NCBI RefSeq assembly: GCF_900200035.1
Contig: NZ_FZTC01000045.1
Span: forward strand, 1-64,000
Length of the DNA: 64,000 nt
Reading direction: 5' to 3'
Source of the DNA: Klebsiella grimontii
Lineage (GTDB): Bacteria > Pseudomonadota > Gammaproteobacteria > Enterobacterales > Enterobacteriaceae
Of this stretch, positions 29,662 through 37,992 are shown piece by piece. Position 1 is the first letter of the stretch, and every line of letters begins with the position of its first letter. The notes beneath the pieces were generated by a model. That model ran no database searches, was not told where the DNA came from, and saw nothing but the letters and a program-made list of their open reading frames with translations. Both the position numbers and the translations under genes were made by a program.

Positions 29662-30540
29662 ATGAAATATTCATTAGGGCCGGTGCTTTATTACTGGCCA
29701 AAAGAGACGCTGGAAGATTTTTACCAGCAGGCGGCAAACTGCAGCGCGGATACGATTTACCTCGGCGAAGCGGTATGCAGCAAACGCCGCGCCACCAAAG
29801 TCGGCGACTGGATCGAGATGGCGAAAGCGCTGGCGGGAAGCGGTAAACAGGTGGTGCTTTCCACCCTCGCGCTGGTGCAGGCCTCCTCTGAGCTGGGCGA
29901 ACTTAAACGCTATGTCGATAACGGCGAGTTTCTGATTGAAGCCAGCGATCTCGGAGTCGTCAACCTGTGCGCGGAACGTAAGCTGCCGTTCGTCGCCGGC
30001 CATGCGCTCAACTGCTACAACGCCGTCACCCTGCGCCTGCTGCTCAAGCAAGGCATGGTGCGCTGGTGTATGCCAGTTGAGCTTTCCCGCGACTGGCTGG
30101 CGAACTTGCTGACCCAGTGTGACGACCTGGGCATCCGCCATCAGTTTGAAGTGGAGGTGCTCAGCTACGGCCACCTGCCGCTGGCTTACTCCGCCCGCTG
30201 CTTTACCGCCCGCTCGGAAGACCGGCCAAAAGATGAGTGTGAAACCTGCTGCATTAAATACCCTAACGGGCGCGACGTGCTCTCACAGGAGAACCAGCAG
30301 GTGTTCGTCCTCAACGGCATTCAGACCATGAGCGGCTACGTCTATAACCTCGGGAATGAGCTCAACACCATGAACGGGCTGGTGGATATGGTTCGCCTAT
30401 CGCCGTTGGGCAGCGAGACCTTTGCGATGCTGGACGCCTTCCGCGCCAATGAAAACGGCGCAGCGCCGCTGTCGCTGACGGCGAACAGCGACTGCAACGG
30501 CTACTGGCGACGGCTGGCCGGACTGGAATTGCAGAGCTGA
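29662..30540 (+). CDS. ubiV: Anaerobic ubiquinone hydroxylation protein UbiV
   Basis: A 292-residue U32-family partner of UbiU (formerly YhbV). Cys39 and the cluster YSARCFTARSEDRPKDECET plus the following CC pair supply the 4Fe-4S ligands. The ATG at 29662 gives the E. coli N-terminus MKYSLGPVL; an ATG at 29644 inside ubiU is unlikely. It is co-transcribed with ubiU. Confidence 0.94.
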   Translation: MKYSLGPVLYYWPKETLEDFYQQAANCSADTIYLGEAVCSKRRATKVGDWIEMAKALAGSGKQVVLSTLALVQASSELGELKRYVDNGEFLIEASDLGVVNLCAERKLPFVAGHALNCYNAVTLRLLLKQGMVRWCMPVELSRDWLANLLTQCDDLGIRHQFEVEVLSYGHLPLAYSARCFTARSEDRPKDECETCCIKYPNGRDVLSQENQQVFVLNGIQTMSGYVYNLGNELNTMNGLVDMVRLSPLGSETFAMLDAFRANENGAAPLSLTANSDCNGYWRRLAGLELQS

Positions 30541-30683
30541 TTAACCGCTCACTTTGTTAATGGCTATCGCTGCTTTTTAATGCACTATTAAAGATGCAGC
30601 TTTTCTGGCAGGCGTATCCTGGATACGCCAGGCTGGAAGAAGACCTTCAATCTGATGACGATGCTGTAGCAAAGTGAGCCTTT

Positions 30684-31691
30684 ATGACTGACAAACCTGT
30701 TTCGTTCTCGGTGCTCGATCTGGCGCCGATCCCGCAGGGGTCTTCCGCAAAGGAAGCCTTCTCCCACTCTTTAGACCTGGCGCAGCTGGCGGAAAAGCGC
30801 GGCTATCACCGCTACTGGCTGGCCGAGCACCATAATATGGTCGGTATCGCCAGCGCCGCGACTTCGGTGCTGATTGGCTACCTTGCCGCGAATACCACCA
30901 CTCTGCATCTTGGCTCCGGCGGCGTGATGCTGCCAAACCATTCGCCGCTGGTGATTGCCGAGCAGTTCGGCACGCTCAATACGCTGTACCCAGGACGAAT
31001 CGATCTCGGCCTTGGCCGCGCGCCGGGCAGCGATCAGCCTACCATGCGCGCGCTGCGTCGCCATATGAGCGGCGATGTCGATAACTTCCCGCGCGATGTC
31101 GCGGAGCTGGTGGACTGGTTCGACGCCCGCGATCCTAATCCGCACGTGCGCCCGGTTCCCGGCTATGGCGAGAAGATCCCGGTCTGGCTGCTCGGCTCAA
31201 GCCTGTACAGCGCCCAGCTGGCGGCGCAGCTTGGGCTGCCGTTCGCCTTTGCCTCGCACTTCGCCCCGGATATGCTTTTCCAGGCCCTGCACCTCTACCG
31301 CACTCACTTCCAGCCGTCAGAACGGTTAGAGAAGCCGTACGCGATGGTGTGCATCAATATTATTGCCGCCGACAGCGACAGAGATGCGGAGTTTCTGTTT
31401 ACCTCCGTGCAGCAGGCGTTCGTCAAACTGCGCCGCGGCGAAACCGGGCAGCTGCCGCCGCCGGTGCAAAATATGCATCAGCTGTGGTCCGCTTCAGAGC
31501 AGTACGGCGTGCAAAAGGCGCTGAGCATGTCGCTGGTCGGCAATAAAACCAAAATCCGCCACGGGCTGGAATCGATCCTGCGGGAAACCCAGGCCGATGA
31601 AATCATGGTTAACGGTCAAATCTTCGATCATCAGGCCCGCCTGCATTCATTTGATTTGGCGATGCAGGTGAAAGAAGCGCTTCTCGGATAG
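30684..31691 (+). CDS. yhbW: Luciferase-like monooxygenase YhbW
   Basis: A 335-residue protein of the bacterial-luciferase/flavin monooxygenase group. Family features are [18 protein letters not shown] near the N-terminus, [10 protein letters not shown] (about residues 47-56), [16 protein letters not shown] (about residue 75) and [11 protein letters not shown] (about residue 108). It probably uses FMNH2 or a similar reduced flavin; the substrate is unknown. It is the last conserved gene before the malonate block; in E. coli mtr follows here. Confidence 0.92.
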   Translation: MTDKPVSFSVLDLAPIPQGSSAKEAFSHSLDLAQLAEKRGYHRYWLAEHHNMVGIASAATSVLIGYLAANTTTLHLGSGGVMLPNHSPLVIAEQFGTLNTLYPGRIDLGLGRAPGSDQPTMRALRRHMSGDVDNFPRDVAELVDWFDARDPNPHVRPVPGYGEKIPVWLLGSSLYSAQLAAQLGLPFAFASHFAPDMLFQALHLYRTHFQPSERLEKPYAMVCINIIAADSDRDAEFLFTSVQQAFVKLRRGETGQLPPPVQNMHQLWSASEQYGVQKALSMSLVGNKTKIRHGLESILRETQADEIMVNGQIFDHQARLHSFDLAMQVKEALLG

Positions 31692-31696
31692 TGAGC

Positions 31697-31723
31697 AATG
31701 CGGCATTTTTGCCGCATTTTTTT
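31697..31723 (+). terminator. Rho-independent terminator after yhbW
   Basis: Stem AATGCGGC / GCCGCATT with a T-rich loop and a following run of T (to 31723). It separates yhbW from the malonate operon. Confidence 0.88.
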
Positions 31724-31780
31724 CCGCCTGAATGACAATCTGTGACCCACCTCATTCTTCTCACGCCTTTTCCCTCATCT

Positions 31781-31820
31781 GGTTACGTTAAGCGTAATTA
31801 CGTTACCCCGAGCGTAATTG
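31781..31820 (+). promoter_or_regulatory. Repeat cluster upstream of the malonate operon
   Basis: TTACGTTA occurs at 31783-31790 and 31798-31805 (15 bp apart). AGCGTAATT occurs at 31791-31799 and 31811-31819 (20 bp apart). The cluster lies 74 nt upstream of the first gene. Its spacing suits a LysR-type activator, and the operon has such a regulator at its far end. No protein-DNA evidence exists here; the promoter hexamers are not clear. Confidence 0.5.
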
Positions 31821-31893
31821 TTCTCTAAAAAAAGCGATGTTACTTTCTCTCTTGTTTTACTTTTCATAAATGCACGCGTCAAAGAGAATCGCC

Positions 31894-32784
31894 ATGAGCC
31901 AACCAACCGCCAATGCAATAAGGATCGGTGAGTGTTTATTAAAAGCGCTATTAATGGAAGTTTGCGCCTGGCCGAAACCCGGCCTGGTGACGCCGCACTC
32001 GCAGGGCGCGCATGACGATATGGATATATGGCTTTTTATTACCAGTAGCTCTGCCATAGCGCCCTGTTTTTATGCTTGCGCGCAGGCCGGTGAATATCAT
32101 CAGGGCGAGCTGGCAGATTTATTTCCCAAAATACGTCTTATCGGTATTGAATACGAATCCAGGCTGCTGCAATCCACCCGCGAGATAAATACTCAGCGCG
32201 GCATACTCTTTGCCGGAGCCGTTCTGGCCGCCGCCGCCGGCTGGCTAAAAGGTCGGAGACAGCCGCTTTCCAGCGAGTCATTAAGCCAGTGCGTCGCCGG
32301 GCTGTGCCTCGATCTCTGCCGCAACGATTTCGCCGCGCTCGCCCATCGTTCCGCGCAAACTCACGGTGAAAAACTGTATCTGCAATTTGGTATCACCGGC
32401 GTGCGCGGCGAGGCCGAACGGGGCTTTCCGCTGGTCTGCCATATTGGTCTCCCAGCCCTGCGCCAGGCGCTCTCGCTGAGATTTAGCTGGCGTGAAGCAC
32501 TGGTACATACGCTGCTCGCGCTAATGGCGCACTGCGATGATACGACGGTACTTTCGCGCGCAGGTCCCCCTGCGCTGCACGAAATGAAACAGCGCGCGCA
32601 GCGCCTGGTCAACCTGGGAGGAATGAGCCACCCCGGCATAGAACATGAGCTCAACGAATTTAATGCCTGGTGCGTGGACAAATGGGTCAGTCCGGGCGGG
32701 TCGGCAGATTTATTAGCGCTGACCCTGGCGATGTACTTTCTTTGCCATCAATTGCAAGAGGACCCTAACGAGGAAGAGATATGA
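31894..32784 (+). CDS. mdcB: Triphosphoribosyl-dephospho-CoA synthase MdcB/MadG
   Basis: Makes 2'-(5''-triphosphoribosyl)-3'-dephospho-CoA from ATP and dephospho-CoA, the precursor of the malonate decarboxylase ACP prosthetic group. The 296-residue protein belongs to the CitG/MdcB family. It has the family opening ALLMEVCAWPKPGLVTPHSQGAHDDMD-type segment (about residues 19-45), TRINTQRG-like TREINTQRGILFAGA (about residue 95), and a C-terminal SPGGSADLLALT signature. The ATG at 31894 follows AAAGAGA; another ATG lies 24 nt upstream. It is first in the malonate operon; its stop overlaps the next small gene (ATGA). Confidence 0.9.
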   Translation: MSQPTANAIRIGECLLKALLMEVCAWPKPGLVTPHSQGAHDDMDIWLFITSSSAIAPCFYACAQAGEYHQGELADLFPKIRLIGIEYESRLLQSTREINTQRGILFAGAVLAAAAGWLKGRRQPLSSESLSQCVAGLCLDLCRNDFAALAHRSAQTHGEKLYLQFGITGVRGEAERGFPLVCHIGLPALRQALSLRFSWREALVHTLLALMAHCDDTTVLSRAGPPALHEMKQRAQRLVNLGGMSHPGIEHELNEFNAWCVDKWVSPGGSADLLALTLAMYFLCHQLQEDPNEEEI

Positions 32785-32903
32785 GTATCTATTTATATAC
32801 ATTATTAACTTATGCCATGACGATTGTTATTTCTTTTGCCGTGGTCGGAGTCATTGTTGGCGTTAATAGAGTCATGAATAAGCTGAATATTACCGACGAC
32901 TAA
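32781..32903 (+). CDS. 40-residue single-pass membrane microprotein
   Basis: A 40-residue reading frame with one hydrophobic segment (about residues 4-29, rich in Val, Ile and Leu) and a polar tail VNRVMNKLNITDD. Its ATG overlaps the mdcB stop (ATGA) and AGGAAGAG lies just upstream, so it is almost certainly translated. It sits 36 nt before the membrane decarboxylase subunit madB. In related Na+-pumping decarboxylases (oxaloacetate, methylmalonyl-CoA) a small single-pass gamma or delta subunit helps assembly. This could be an analogue, but I see no recognisable OadG motif and length is about half. Function is inferred from position only. Confidence 0.7.
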   Translation: MSIYLYTLLTYAMTIVISFAVVGVIVGVNRVMNKLNITDD

Positions 32904-32939
32904 TACGCCTCTTTTTATGCGTTATCAGGAATATATTTT

Positions 32940-34148
32940 ATGGATATCTTTATTAAGCTCTTTTCGGGCATTGGTACCTTTTTTATTGAAGATCCCACAA
33001 TAGCCATTGCGCGAATATTATTAATTATTCTGGGTTTTGTCCTGGCGTGGATGGGTTTTCGCCGCACCCTCGAACCGCTGATTATGGTGCCGATGGGCTT
33101 AGGCATGATTGCCGTTAACGCCGGGGTGCTCTTTCTCGCGGGCGGGCAAACCGGCACCTTAATTCTCGACCCGATGATCAGCGACCCTACCGAGCTGGTT
33201 AACATTATGCAGATAAACTTCCTGCAGCCGGTTTATAACCTGACCTTCAGTAACGGCCTGATCGCCTGTATCGTTTTCTTCGGCATCGGTGCGATGAGCG
33301 ATATCAGCTTTATTCTGCTCCGCCCCTGGGCCAGCATCATCGTTGCGCTGTTCGCCGAAGCGGGTACCTTCGCCGCACTGCTGCTGGGAATAGAAGTATT
33401 TGGCCTCCCGGCTAACGAAGCGGCTTCTATTGCGACCATCGGCGGCGCCGACGGCCCGATGGTGCTCTTCGCCTCCTTGATTCTGGCGCCGAATCTGTTT
33501 GTCCCCATTGCCATTATCGCCTACCTGTATCTGAGCCTGACCTACGCCGGCTATCCGTATCTGGTGCGCCTGCTGGTACCGAAAAAGTACCGCGGGATGG
33601 AAGTGGATATCGAATATCCCACCGTATCAAAAAAAGCGAAGTTCATCTTCACCATCTGCGCCTGCCTGCTGCTGTGCCTGCTGTTGCCGGTCGCCGCGCC
33701 GCTGATCCTCTCATTCTTCCTCGGGATCGCGATTAAAGAAGCGGAGATCGAACCGTTCCAGAAGCTGCTGGAGACCACCCTGACTTATACCGCGACGCTG
33801 TTTCTCGGCCTGCTGCTCGGCACGCTGTGCGAAGCGCAAACCATTCTTGACCCGAAAGTCGGCATCATTCTGATTCTCGGTATTGGCGCGCTGGCTATCT
33901 CGGCAATCGGCGCCCTGCTCGGCGGCTGGTTTATCTGGCTTATCTCGAAAGGACGCTACAACCCGGCCATTGGCATCGCCGGGGTTTCGTGCCTGCCGAC
34001 CACCGCCAAAATCGCGCAGAAAGAAGTCAGCCATGAAAACCCCTACGCCGTCATTCTGCCGCTGGCCATGGGCGCTGGCGTCAGCGGCCTGATCGTTTCG
34101 GCCATCGCCACCGGGGTCTTTATCTCCACGCTATTCCTGCTGAAATAA
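32940..34148 (+). CDS. madB: Na+-translocating malonate decarboxylase membrane subunit MadB
   Basis: A 402-residue polytopic membrane protein of the OadB/GcdB/MmdB family. These subunits decarboxylate carboxybiotin and couple it to Na+ export. Family signatures seen are VPMGLGMIAVNAG, the FGIGAMSDISFILLRPWAS region, and IGGADGPMVLFASL (about residues 166-179) with the Asp that is essential in OadB. SCLPTTAKIAQKE (about residue 350) resembles the family's second intramembrane polar motif. Its presence marks this as the biotin-dependent type of malonate decarboxylase, unlike the soluble Mdc enzyme of K. pneumoniae. It lies 12 nt before mdcA. Confidence 0.92.
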   Translation: MDIFIKLFSGIGTFFIEDPTIAIARILLIILGFVLAWMGFRRTLEPLIMVPMGLGMIAVNAGVLFLAGGQTGTLILDPMISDPTELVNIMQINFLQPVYNLTFSNGLIACIVFFGIGAMSDISFILLRPWASIIVALFAEAGTFAALLLGIEVFGLPANEAASIATIGGADGPMVLFASLILAPNLFVPIAIIAYLYLSLTYAGYPYLVRLLVPKKYRGMEVDIEYPTVSKKAKFIFTICACLLLCLLLPVAAPLILSFFLGIAIKEAEIEPFQKLLETTLTYTATLFLGLLLGTLCEAQTILDPKVGIILILGIGALAISAIGALLGGWFIWLISKGRYNPAIGIAGVSCLPTTAKIAQKEVSHENPYAVILPLAMGAGVSGLIVSAIATGVFISTLFLLK

Positions 34149-34160
34149 GGGAGTAAAAAC

Positions 34161-35828
34161 ATGCTTAAAGAGCACAACTGGCATCAACTTAAGGATGACA
34201 CGGCGCAGCGCCTGAGCCTTCTGGCGCCGTATTTCCGCGATGGCAAGATTATTGATGCTAAAGATACCGTCGCGGTGCTGGAGGCGGCGATCCGCCGCTT
34301 TGATCGCGTCAATATTGAGGGCAACAACCAGAAGCAGGCGGATTTTCTCGCCGAATGCCTGTGCAAAGTGGACCCGGAAAAAATTTCCGGCCTGCATATG
34401 GTGCAGTCTTCCGTGCCGCTCAGTACGCACCTCGATCTGTTCGAGAAGGGCATTGCCGAAAAGCTCGACTTCGCCTACGCCGGCCCGCAGGATGGCCGCC
34501 TCGCGCAGCTTATTCAGCAGGGCAAGATCAAGCTCGGGGCGATCCACACCTATCTGGAGCTGTTCAGCCGCTACTTTGTCGATCTCACTCCGCGAGTCTC
34601 GCTGATCACCGCCTTTGCCGCCGACAAAGACGGCAACCTCTACACCGGCTTTAACACCGAAGACACGCCGGTAATCGCTGAAGCGACCCACTTCCGCCAG
34701 GGGATCGTGATAGCCCAGGTGAACAAGATCGTCGATAAAGTGCCGCGCGTCGATATTCCCGGCGACTGGGTGAACGCGGTTATTGAAGCGCCGCGCCCGT
34801 TCTACGTTGAACCCCTGTTCACTCGCGATCCGGCGCTGATCACCGATACCCACGTGCTGATGGCGATGATGGCGCTCAAAGGGATCTACGCCGAATACGG
34901 CGTCGAGCGCATTAACCACGGCATCGGCTTCTTCACCGCCGCCATTGAACTGCTGCTGCCCACCTACGGCGAAGAGCTGGGGCTGAAAGGCAAAGTGTGT
35001 ACCCACATGGTGCTGAACCCGCATCCGACGCTGATCCCGGCGATCGAGAGCGGATGGATCCAGTCCGTTCACTGCTTCGGCGGCGAGCTGGGAATGGAAA
35101 AATACGTCGCCGAGCGCCCGGATGTGTTTTACATCGGCCAGGACGGCACTCTGCGCTCAAACCGCGCCTTCGCCCAGGCCGCCGGACACTATGCGCTGGA
35201 TATGTTTATCGGCGGCACGCTGCAAATCGATAAGTACGGCAACAGCAGCACCGCTACCGCCAGCCGCGTTTCCGGTTTTGGCGGCGCGCCGAATATGGGC
35301 TGCGATGCCAAAGGCCGCCGCCACGTCACTCAATCCTGGCTCAAATGCGGCGAAGAGTTCAATGCGACTCAGCAGCAGCTAATCGGCGATATGCCGCGCG
35401 GCAAACGCCTGGTGGTCCAGATGCAGGAGACCTTCCGCGAGAAACGCCAGCCCGCCTTCGTCGACAAACTGGACGCCTGGGAACTGGCGGAAAAAGCCGG
35501 TCTCGCCCTGCCGCCGGTAATGGTTTACGCCGACGACGTCACCCACGTGCTCACCGAAGAAGGTATTGCCCACCTGCACCGCTGCGATGGGCTGGAGCAG
35601 CGGATGGCGGCCATTCGCGCCGTGGCGGGCTACACCGATATCGGCCTCGCCGCCGACCCGGCGCAAACGCAAGCGCTACGCGATGCGGGCATTGTGCAGA
35701 CGCCGGAAGATTTAGGCATCGACAGACGCCGCGCCAACCGCCAGATGCTGGCGGCGAAGAGTATTCGCGATTTGGTCGAGTGGTCCGGCGGACTGTACAA
35801 CCCTCCTGCTCGATTCCGTAACTGGTAA
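34161..35828 (+). CDS. mdcA: Malonate decarboxylase alpha subunit (acetyl-ACP:malonate ACP transferase) MdcA/MadA
   Basis: A 555-residue class I-type CoA transferase relative. It exchanges acetate for malonate on the thiol of the ACP prosthetic group, giving malonyl-S-ACP. The sequence is of MdcA type over its length, with LFSRYFVDLTPRVSLITAFAA-like and FGGAPNMGCDAKGRRHVTQ segments, and has the expected full size. It follows madB and precedes the ACP gene by 11 nt. It is common to both soluble and Na+-pumping malonate decarboxylases. Confidence 0.94.
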   Translation: MLKEHNWHQLKDDTAQRLSLLAPYFRDGKIIDAKDTVAVLEAAIRRFDRVNIEGNNQKQADFLAECLCKVDPEKISGLHMVQSSVPLSTHLDLFEKGIAEKLDFAYAGPQDGRLAQLIQQGKIKLGAIHTYLELFSRYFVDLTPRVSLITAFAADKDGNLYTGFNTEDTPVIAEATHFRQGIVIAQVNKIVDKVPRVDIPGDWVNAVIEAPRPFYVEPLFTRDPALITDTHVLMAMMALKGIYAEYGVERINHGIGFFTAAIELLLPTYGEELGLKGKVCTHMVLNPHPTLIPAIESGWIQSVHCFGGELGMEKYVAERPDVFYIGQDGTLRSNRAFAQAAGHYALDMFIGGTLQIDKYGNSSTATASRVSGFGGAPNMGCDAKGRRHVTQSWLKCGEEFNATQQQLIGDMPRGKRLVVQMQETFREKRQPAFVDKLDAWELAEKAGLALPPVMVYADDVTHVLTEEGIAHLHRCDGLEQRMAAIRAVAGYTDIGLAADPAQTQALRDAGIVQTPEDLGIDRRRANRQMLAAKSIRDLVEWSGGLYNPPARFRNW

Positions 35829-35839
35829 GGGAATAGCAA

Positions 35840-36172
35840 ATGGCTCTACATCAAATATCACATCATTTCAGCGGTAAAAGCGACCGTCCGTCTCTGCCGC
35901 AAACCGTGCACTGCGGCATCGTAGGCTCTGGCGATCTGGAAGTGTTGCTGGAACCTAAAGCCCTGGCAGGCGGAATCGACATCAGCATTTGTACGCCGGT
36001 CACCGGGTTCGACGCCATCTGGAAAATCGTCCTCACCCGCTTTTTAGACAACGGTCCGCTGGGCGATATGCAGGTCAGCATCAATGATAACAACGCGACG
36101 CCTGCCGTGGTGGCGTTACGCCTTCAGCAAGCATTACAACAGGCAATTCCGGGGGAAAACCATCATGAGTGA
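35840..36172 (+). CDS. mdcC: Malonate decarboxylase acyl carrier protein (delta) MdcC/MadE
   Basis: A 110-residue carrier protein with GIVGSGDLEVLLEP. The Ser in GSGD (residue 30) is the expected attachment site for the phosphoribosyl-dephospho-CoA group made by MdcB and attached by MdcG. The C-terminus ends NNATPAVVALRLQQAL, typical of MdcC. Its last 8 nt overlap the start of mdcD, which implies coupled translation. Confidence 0.92.
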   Translation: MALHQISHHFSGKSDRPSLPQTVHCGIVGSGDLEVLLEPKALAGGIDISICTPVTGFDAIWKIVLTRFLDNGPLGDMQVSINDNNATPAVVALRLQQALQQAIPGENHHE

Positions 36173-37094
36173 TCTGCGTTTTCTGGAAGCCAGCGCCCGC
36201 GTTCGCGCCGAAGGGTTGGTGGATAAAGGCTCGTTTACCGAACTGATCGGTCCGACGGCGAAACGGATTAGTCCGCATCTGCCGGTACTGGGCGAAGCGG
36301 TAGAGTTTGATGACGGCGTGGTGACCGGTATTGGCCTGCTCGGCCAGCATCCGACCATCGTTATCTCGCAGGAAGGACGTTTTATCGGCGGCTCCGTTGG
36401 TGAGGTTGGCGGCGCAAAGATGGTCGGCGCGCTGATGCTGGCCGACGAGCTGGCGGCGCAAACTAACGATCCGGCCCGCCGTCCCATCGTGCTCATCTCG
36501 TTTGAAACCGGCGGCGTACGCCTGCACGAGGCCAACGCCGGGCTGCTGGCGCACGCCGAGTGCATGGATATGCTGCAAATCCTGCGCGGCCGCGTACCTG
36601 TGGTGGCGCTGATCGGCAGCAAGATCGGCTGCTTCGGCGGTATGGGCTTTGTCGCCGCCGCCACCGATCTGATCGTCATGAGCGAGTCGGGCCGTCTCGG
36701 ACTCACCGGCCCGGAAGTCATTGAGCAGGAGATGGGTCGTAGCGAATTTGACGCCTCGGATCGCGCCCTGGTGTTCCGCACTACCGGCGGCAAGCACAAA
36801 TATATCGTCGGCGACTGCAACTACCTGATTGCCGATTCGCTGGCGGCCTTCCACCAGCAGGCTTCACTGATTGCCGACCTGCCGTGGCCTGAGATTGAAG
36901 CGATGCGCCGGATCGGCAGCGAGGCGAAAGTCCGCGCACAGATGGCGCTGACGCAAAAAATCAACGAACTTGCGCCAACCGACGCGCGCGATGTCTGGGC
37001 TGCGGCGGGAAATTCAGTGCCGCAATCGCTGGTTGATATGAGCCTGGAGACCTTTCTGAGCAATGTCCAACGCCTGTCCGTGGAGGAAGTATGA
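36165..37094 (+). CDS. mdcD: Malonate decarboxylase beta / carboxyltransferase subunit MdcD/MadC
   Basis: A 309-residue carboxyltransferase-fold (crotonase-like) subunit. With the next gene product it removes the carboxyl group of malonyl-S-ACP. SQEGRFIGGSVGEVGGAKM and ISFETGGVRLHEANAGL carry the oxyanion-hole glycines; SKIGCFGGMGFVAAATD follows. In the Mdc enzyme the carboxyl leaves as CO2 directly. In the Mad type it goes to a biotin protein, and the madF and madB genes here favour the latter. The start at 36165 overlaps mdcC; the stop overlaps mdcE (ATGA). Confidence 0.93.
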   Translation: MSDLRFLEASARVRAEGLVDKGSFTELIGPTAKRISPHLPVLGEAVEFDDGVVTGIGLLGQHPTIVISQEGRFIGGSVGEVGGAKMVGALMLADELAAQTNDPARRPIVLISFETGGVRLHEANAGLLAHAECMDMLQILRGRVPVVALIGSKIGCFGGMGFVAAATDLIVMSESGRLGLTGPEVIEQEMGRSEFDASDRALVFRTTGGKHKYIVGDCNYLIADSLAAFHQQASLIADLPWPEIEAMRRIGSEAKVRAQMALTQKINELAPTDARDVWAAAGNSVPQSLVDMSLETFLSNVQRLSVEEV

Positions 37095-37975
37095 TGGAAA
37101 ATTTACTCGGTCAGGGGCGCGCAGCCATCGACCTGATTGTCGATGAAGGCAGTTTTGCCGAAAACGCCCTTGAGCAACTTAACCTCCCCTGCGACGACTA
37201 CGGCCCCGGCGCGGTCGTCGGCAGCGCGCGGATCAACGGCGAAACCTGCACGGTGATCGCCAACGACGCCATGACCTTCAACCCGCGTTTTCCGGTGGTT
37301 TACGCCGGGATAATCGGTCTCGAAGAGGGCTATAAAATGGCGCTGGCGGTCTACCGCACGCTGGCGATGGATAAAGACAAACCTGCGAGCGAGAAGCGTC
37401 CGCTGGTGCTGATTGTCGACACGCCAGGGAACGGACCAGGCAAGCTGGAAGAGATTATCGGTATGAATAAAGCGACCGGCGCATACCAGCTGGCGCTGGC
37501 CGAAGCGCGCCATGCCGGGCACCCGATTATCGCCATGGTGATTGGCCGCGCCATCAGCGGCGCGTTCCTGTGCCACGGGCTGCAGGCCGACCATATCCTC
37601 AGTCTGACCTCGGAATTCGGCACCATGATCCACGTGATGCCGCTGAGCAGCATCGCGCGCATTACGCGTCAGGACGTCGAGCGGCTGAGCGAACTCTCCC
37701 GTAGCAACCCGGTCTTTGCGGCAGGTCCGGAGTTTTTCTGGCAGCTGGGCGGCGTGGAAGAGTTAATCAAAACCATCCCGGCGATGAAAGAGGCGATCGT
37801 TCGACATATCGCTGAAGTACGCCAGCAGAAACAGGCTGCGGGTATTCAGGCCACCGGTCCGCAGGGGCGCGGCATCTCTGGCGAGGAACGCGGCGGCAGG
37901 AAAGCCCGCGGCGTGATTCTGGCGCAGATGCGCGAAGAGTATCAGCACGTCGCGGCGCGTTATCAGCCCGGCTGA
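37091..37975 (+). CDS. mdcE: Malonate decarboxylase gamma / carboxyltransferase subunit MdcE/MadD
   Basis: A 294-residue second carboxyltransferase subunit. It has VLIVDTPGNGPGKLEEIIGM and VIGRAISGAFLCHGLQADH, both typical of MdcE. Two in-frame ATGs are adjacent (37091, 37094). The C-terminal tail (about residues 255-294) is rich in Gly, Arg and Gln. It forms the catalytic pair with MdcD and is translationally coupled to it. Confidence 0.92.
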   Translation: MMENLLGQGRAAIDLIVDEGSFAENALEQLNLPCDDYGPGAVVGSARINGETCTVIANDAMTFNPRFPVVYAGIIGLEEGYKMALAVYRTLAMDKDKPASEKRPLVLIVDTPGNGPGKLEEIIGMNKATGAYQLALAEARHAGHPIIAMVIGRAISGAFLCHGLQADHILSLTSEFGTMIHVMPLSSIARITRQDVERLSELSRSNPVFAAGPEFFWQLGGVEELIKTIPAMKEAIVRHIAEVRQQKQAAGIQATGPQGRGISGEERGGRKARGVILAQMREEYQHVAARYQPG

Positions 37976-37992
37976 TCCAGGGGAAAAGTGAG

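Noticed and set aside
32781-32903. Calling the 40-residue frame a true OadG gamma subunit
   Set aside because: Only a single membrane segment and location support it; no gamma-family motif is visible and length is too short.
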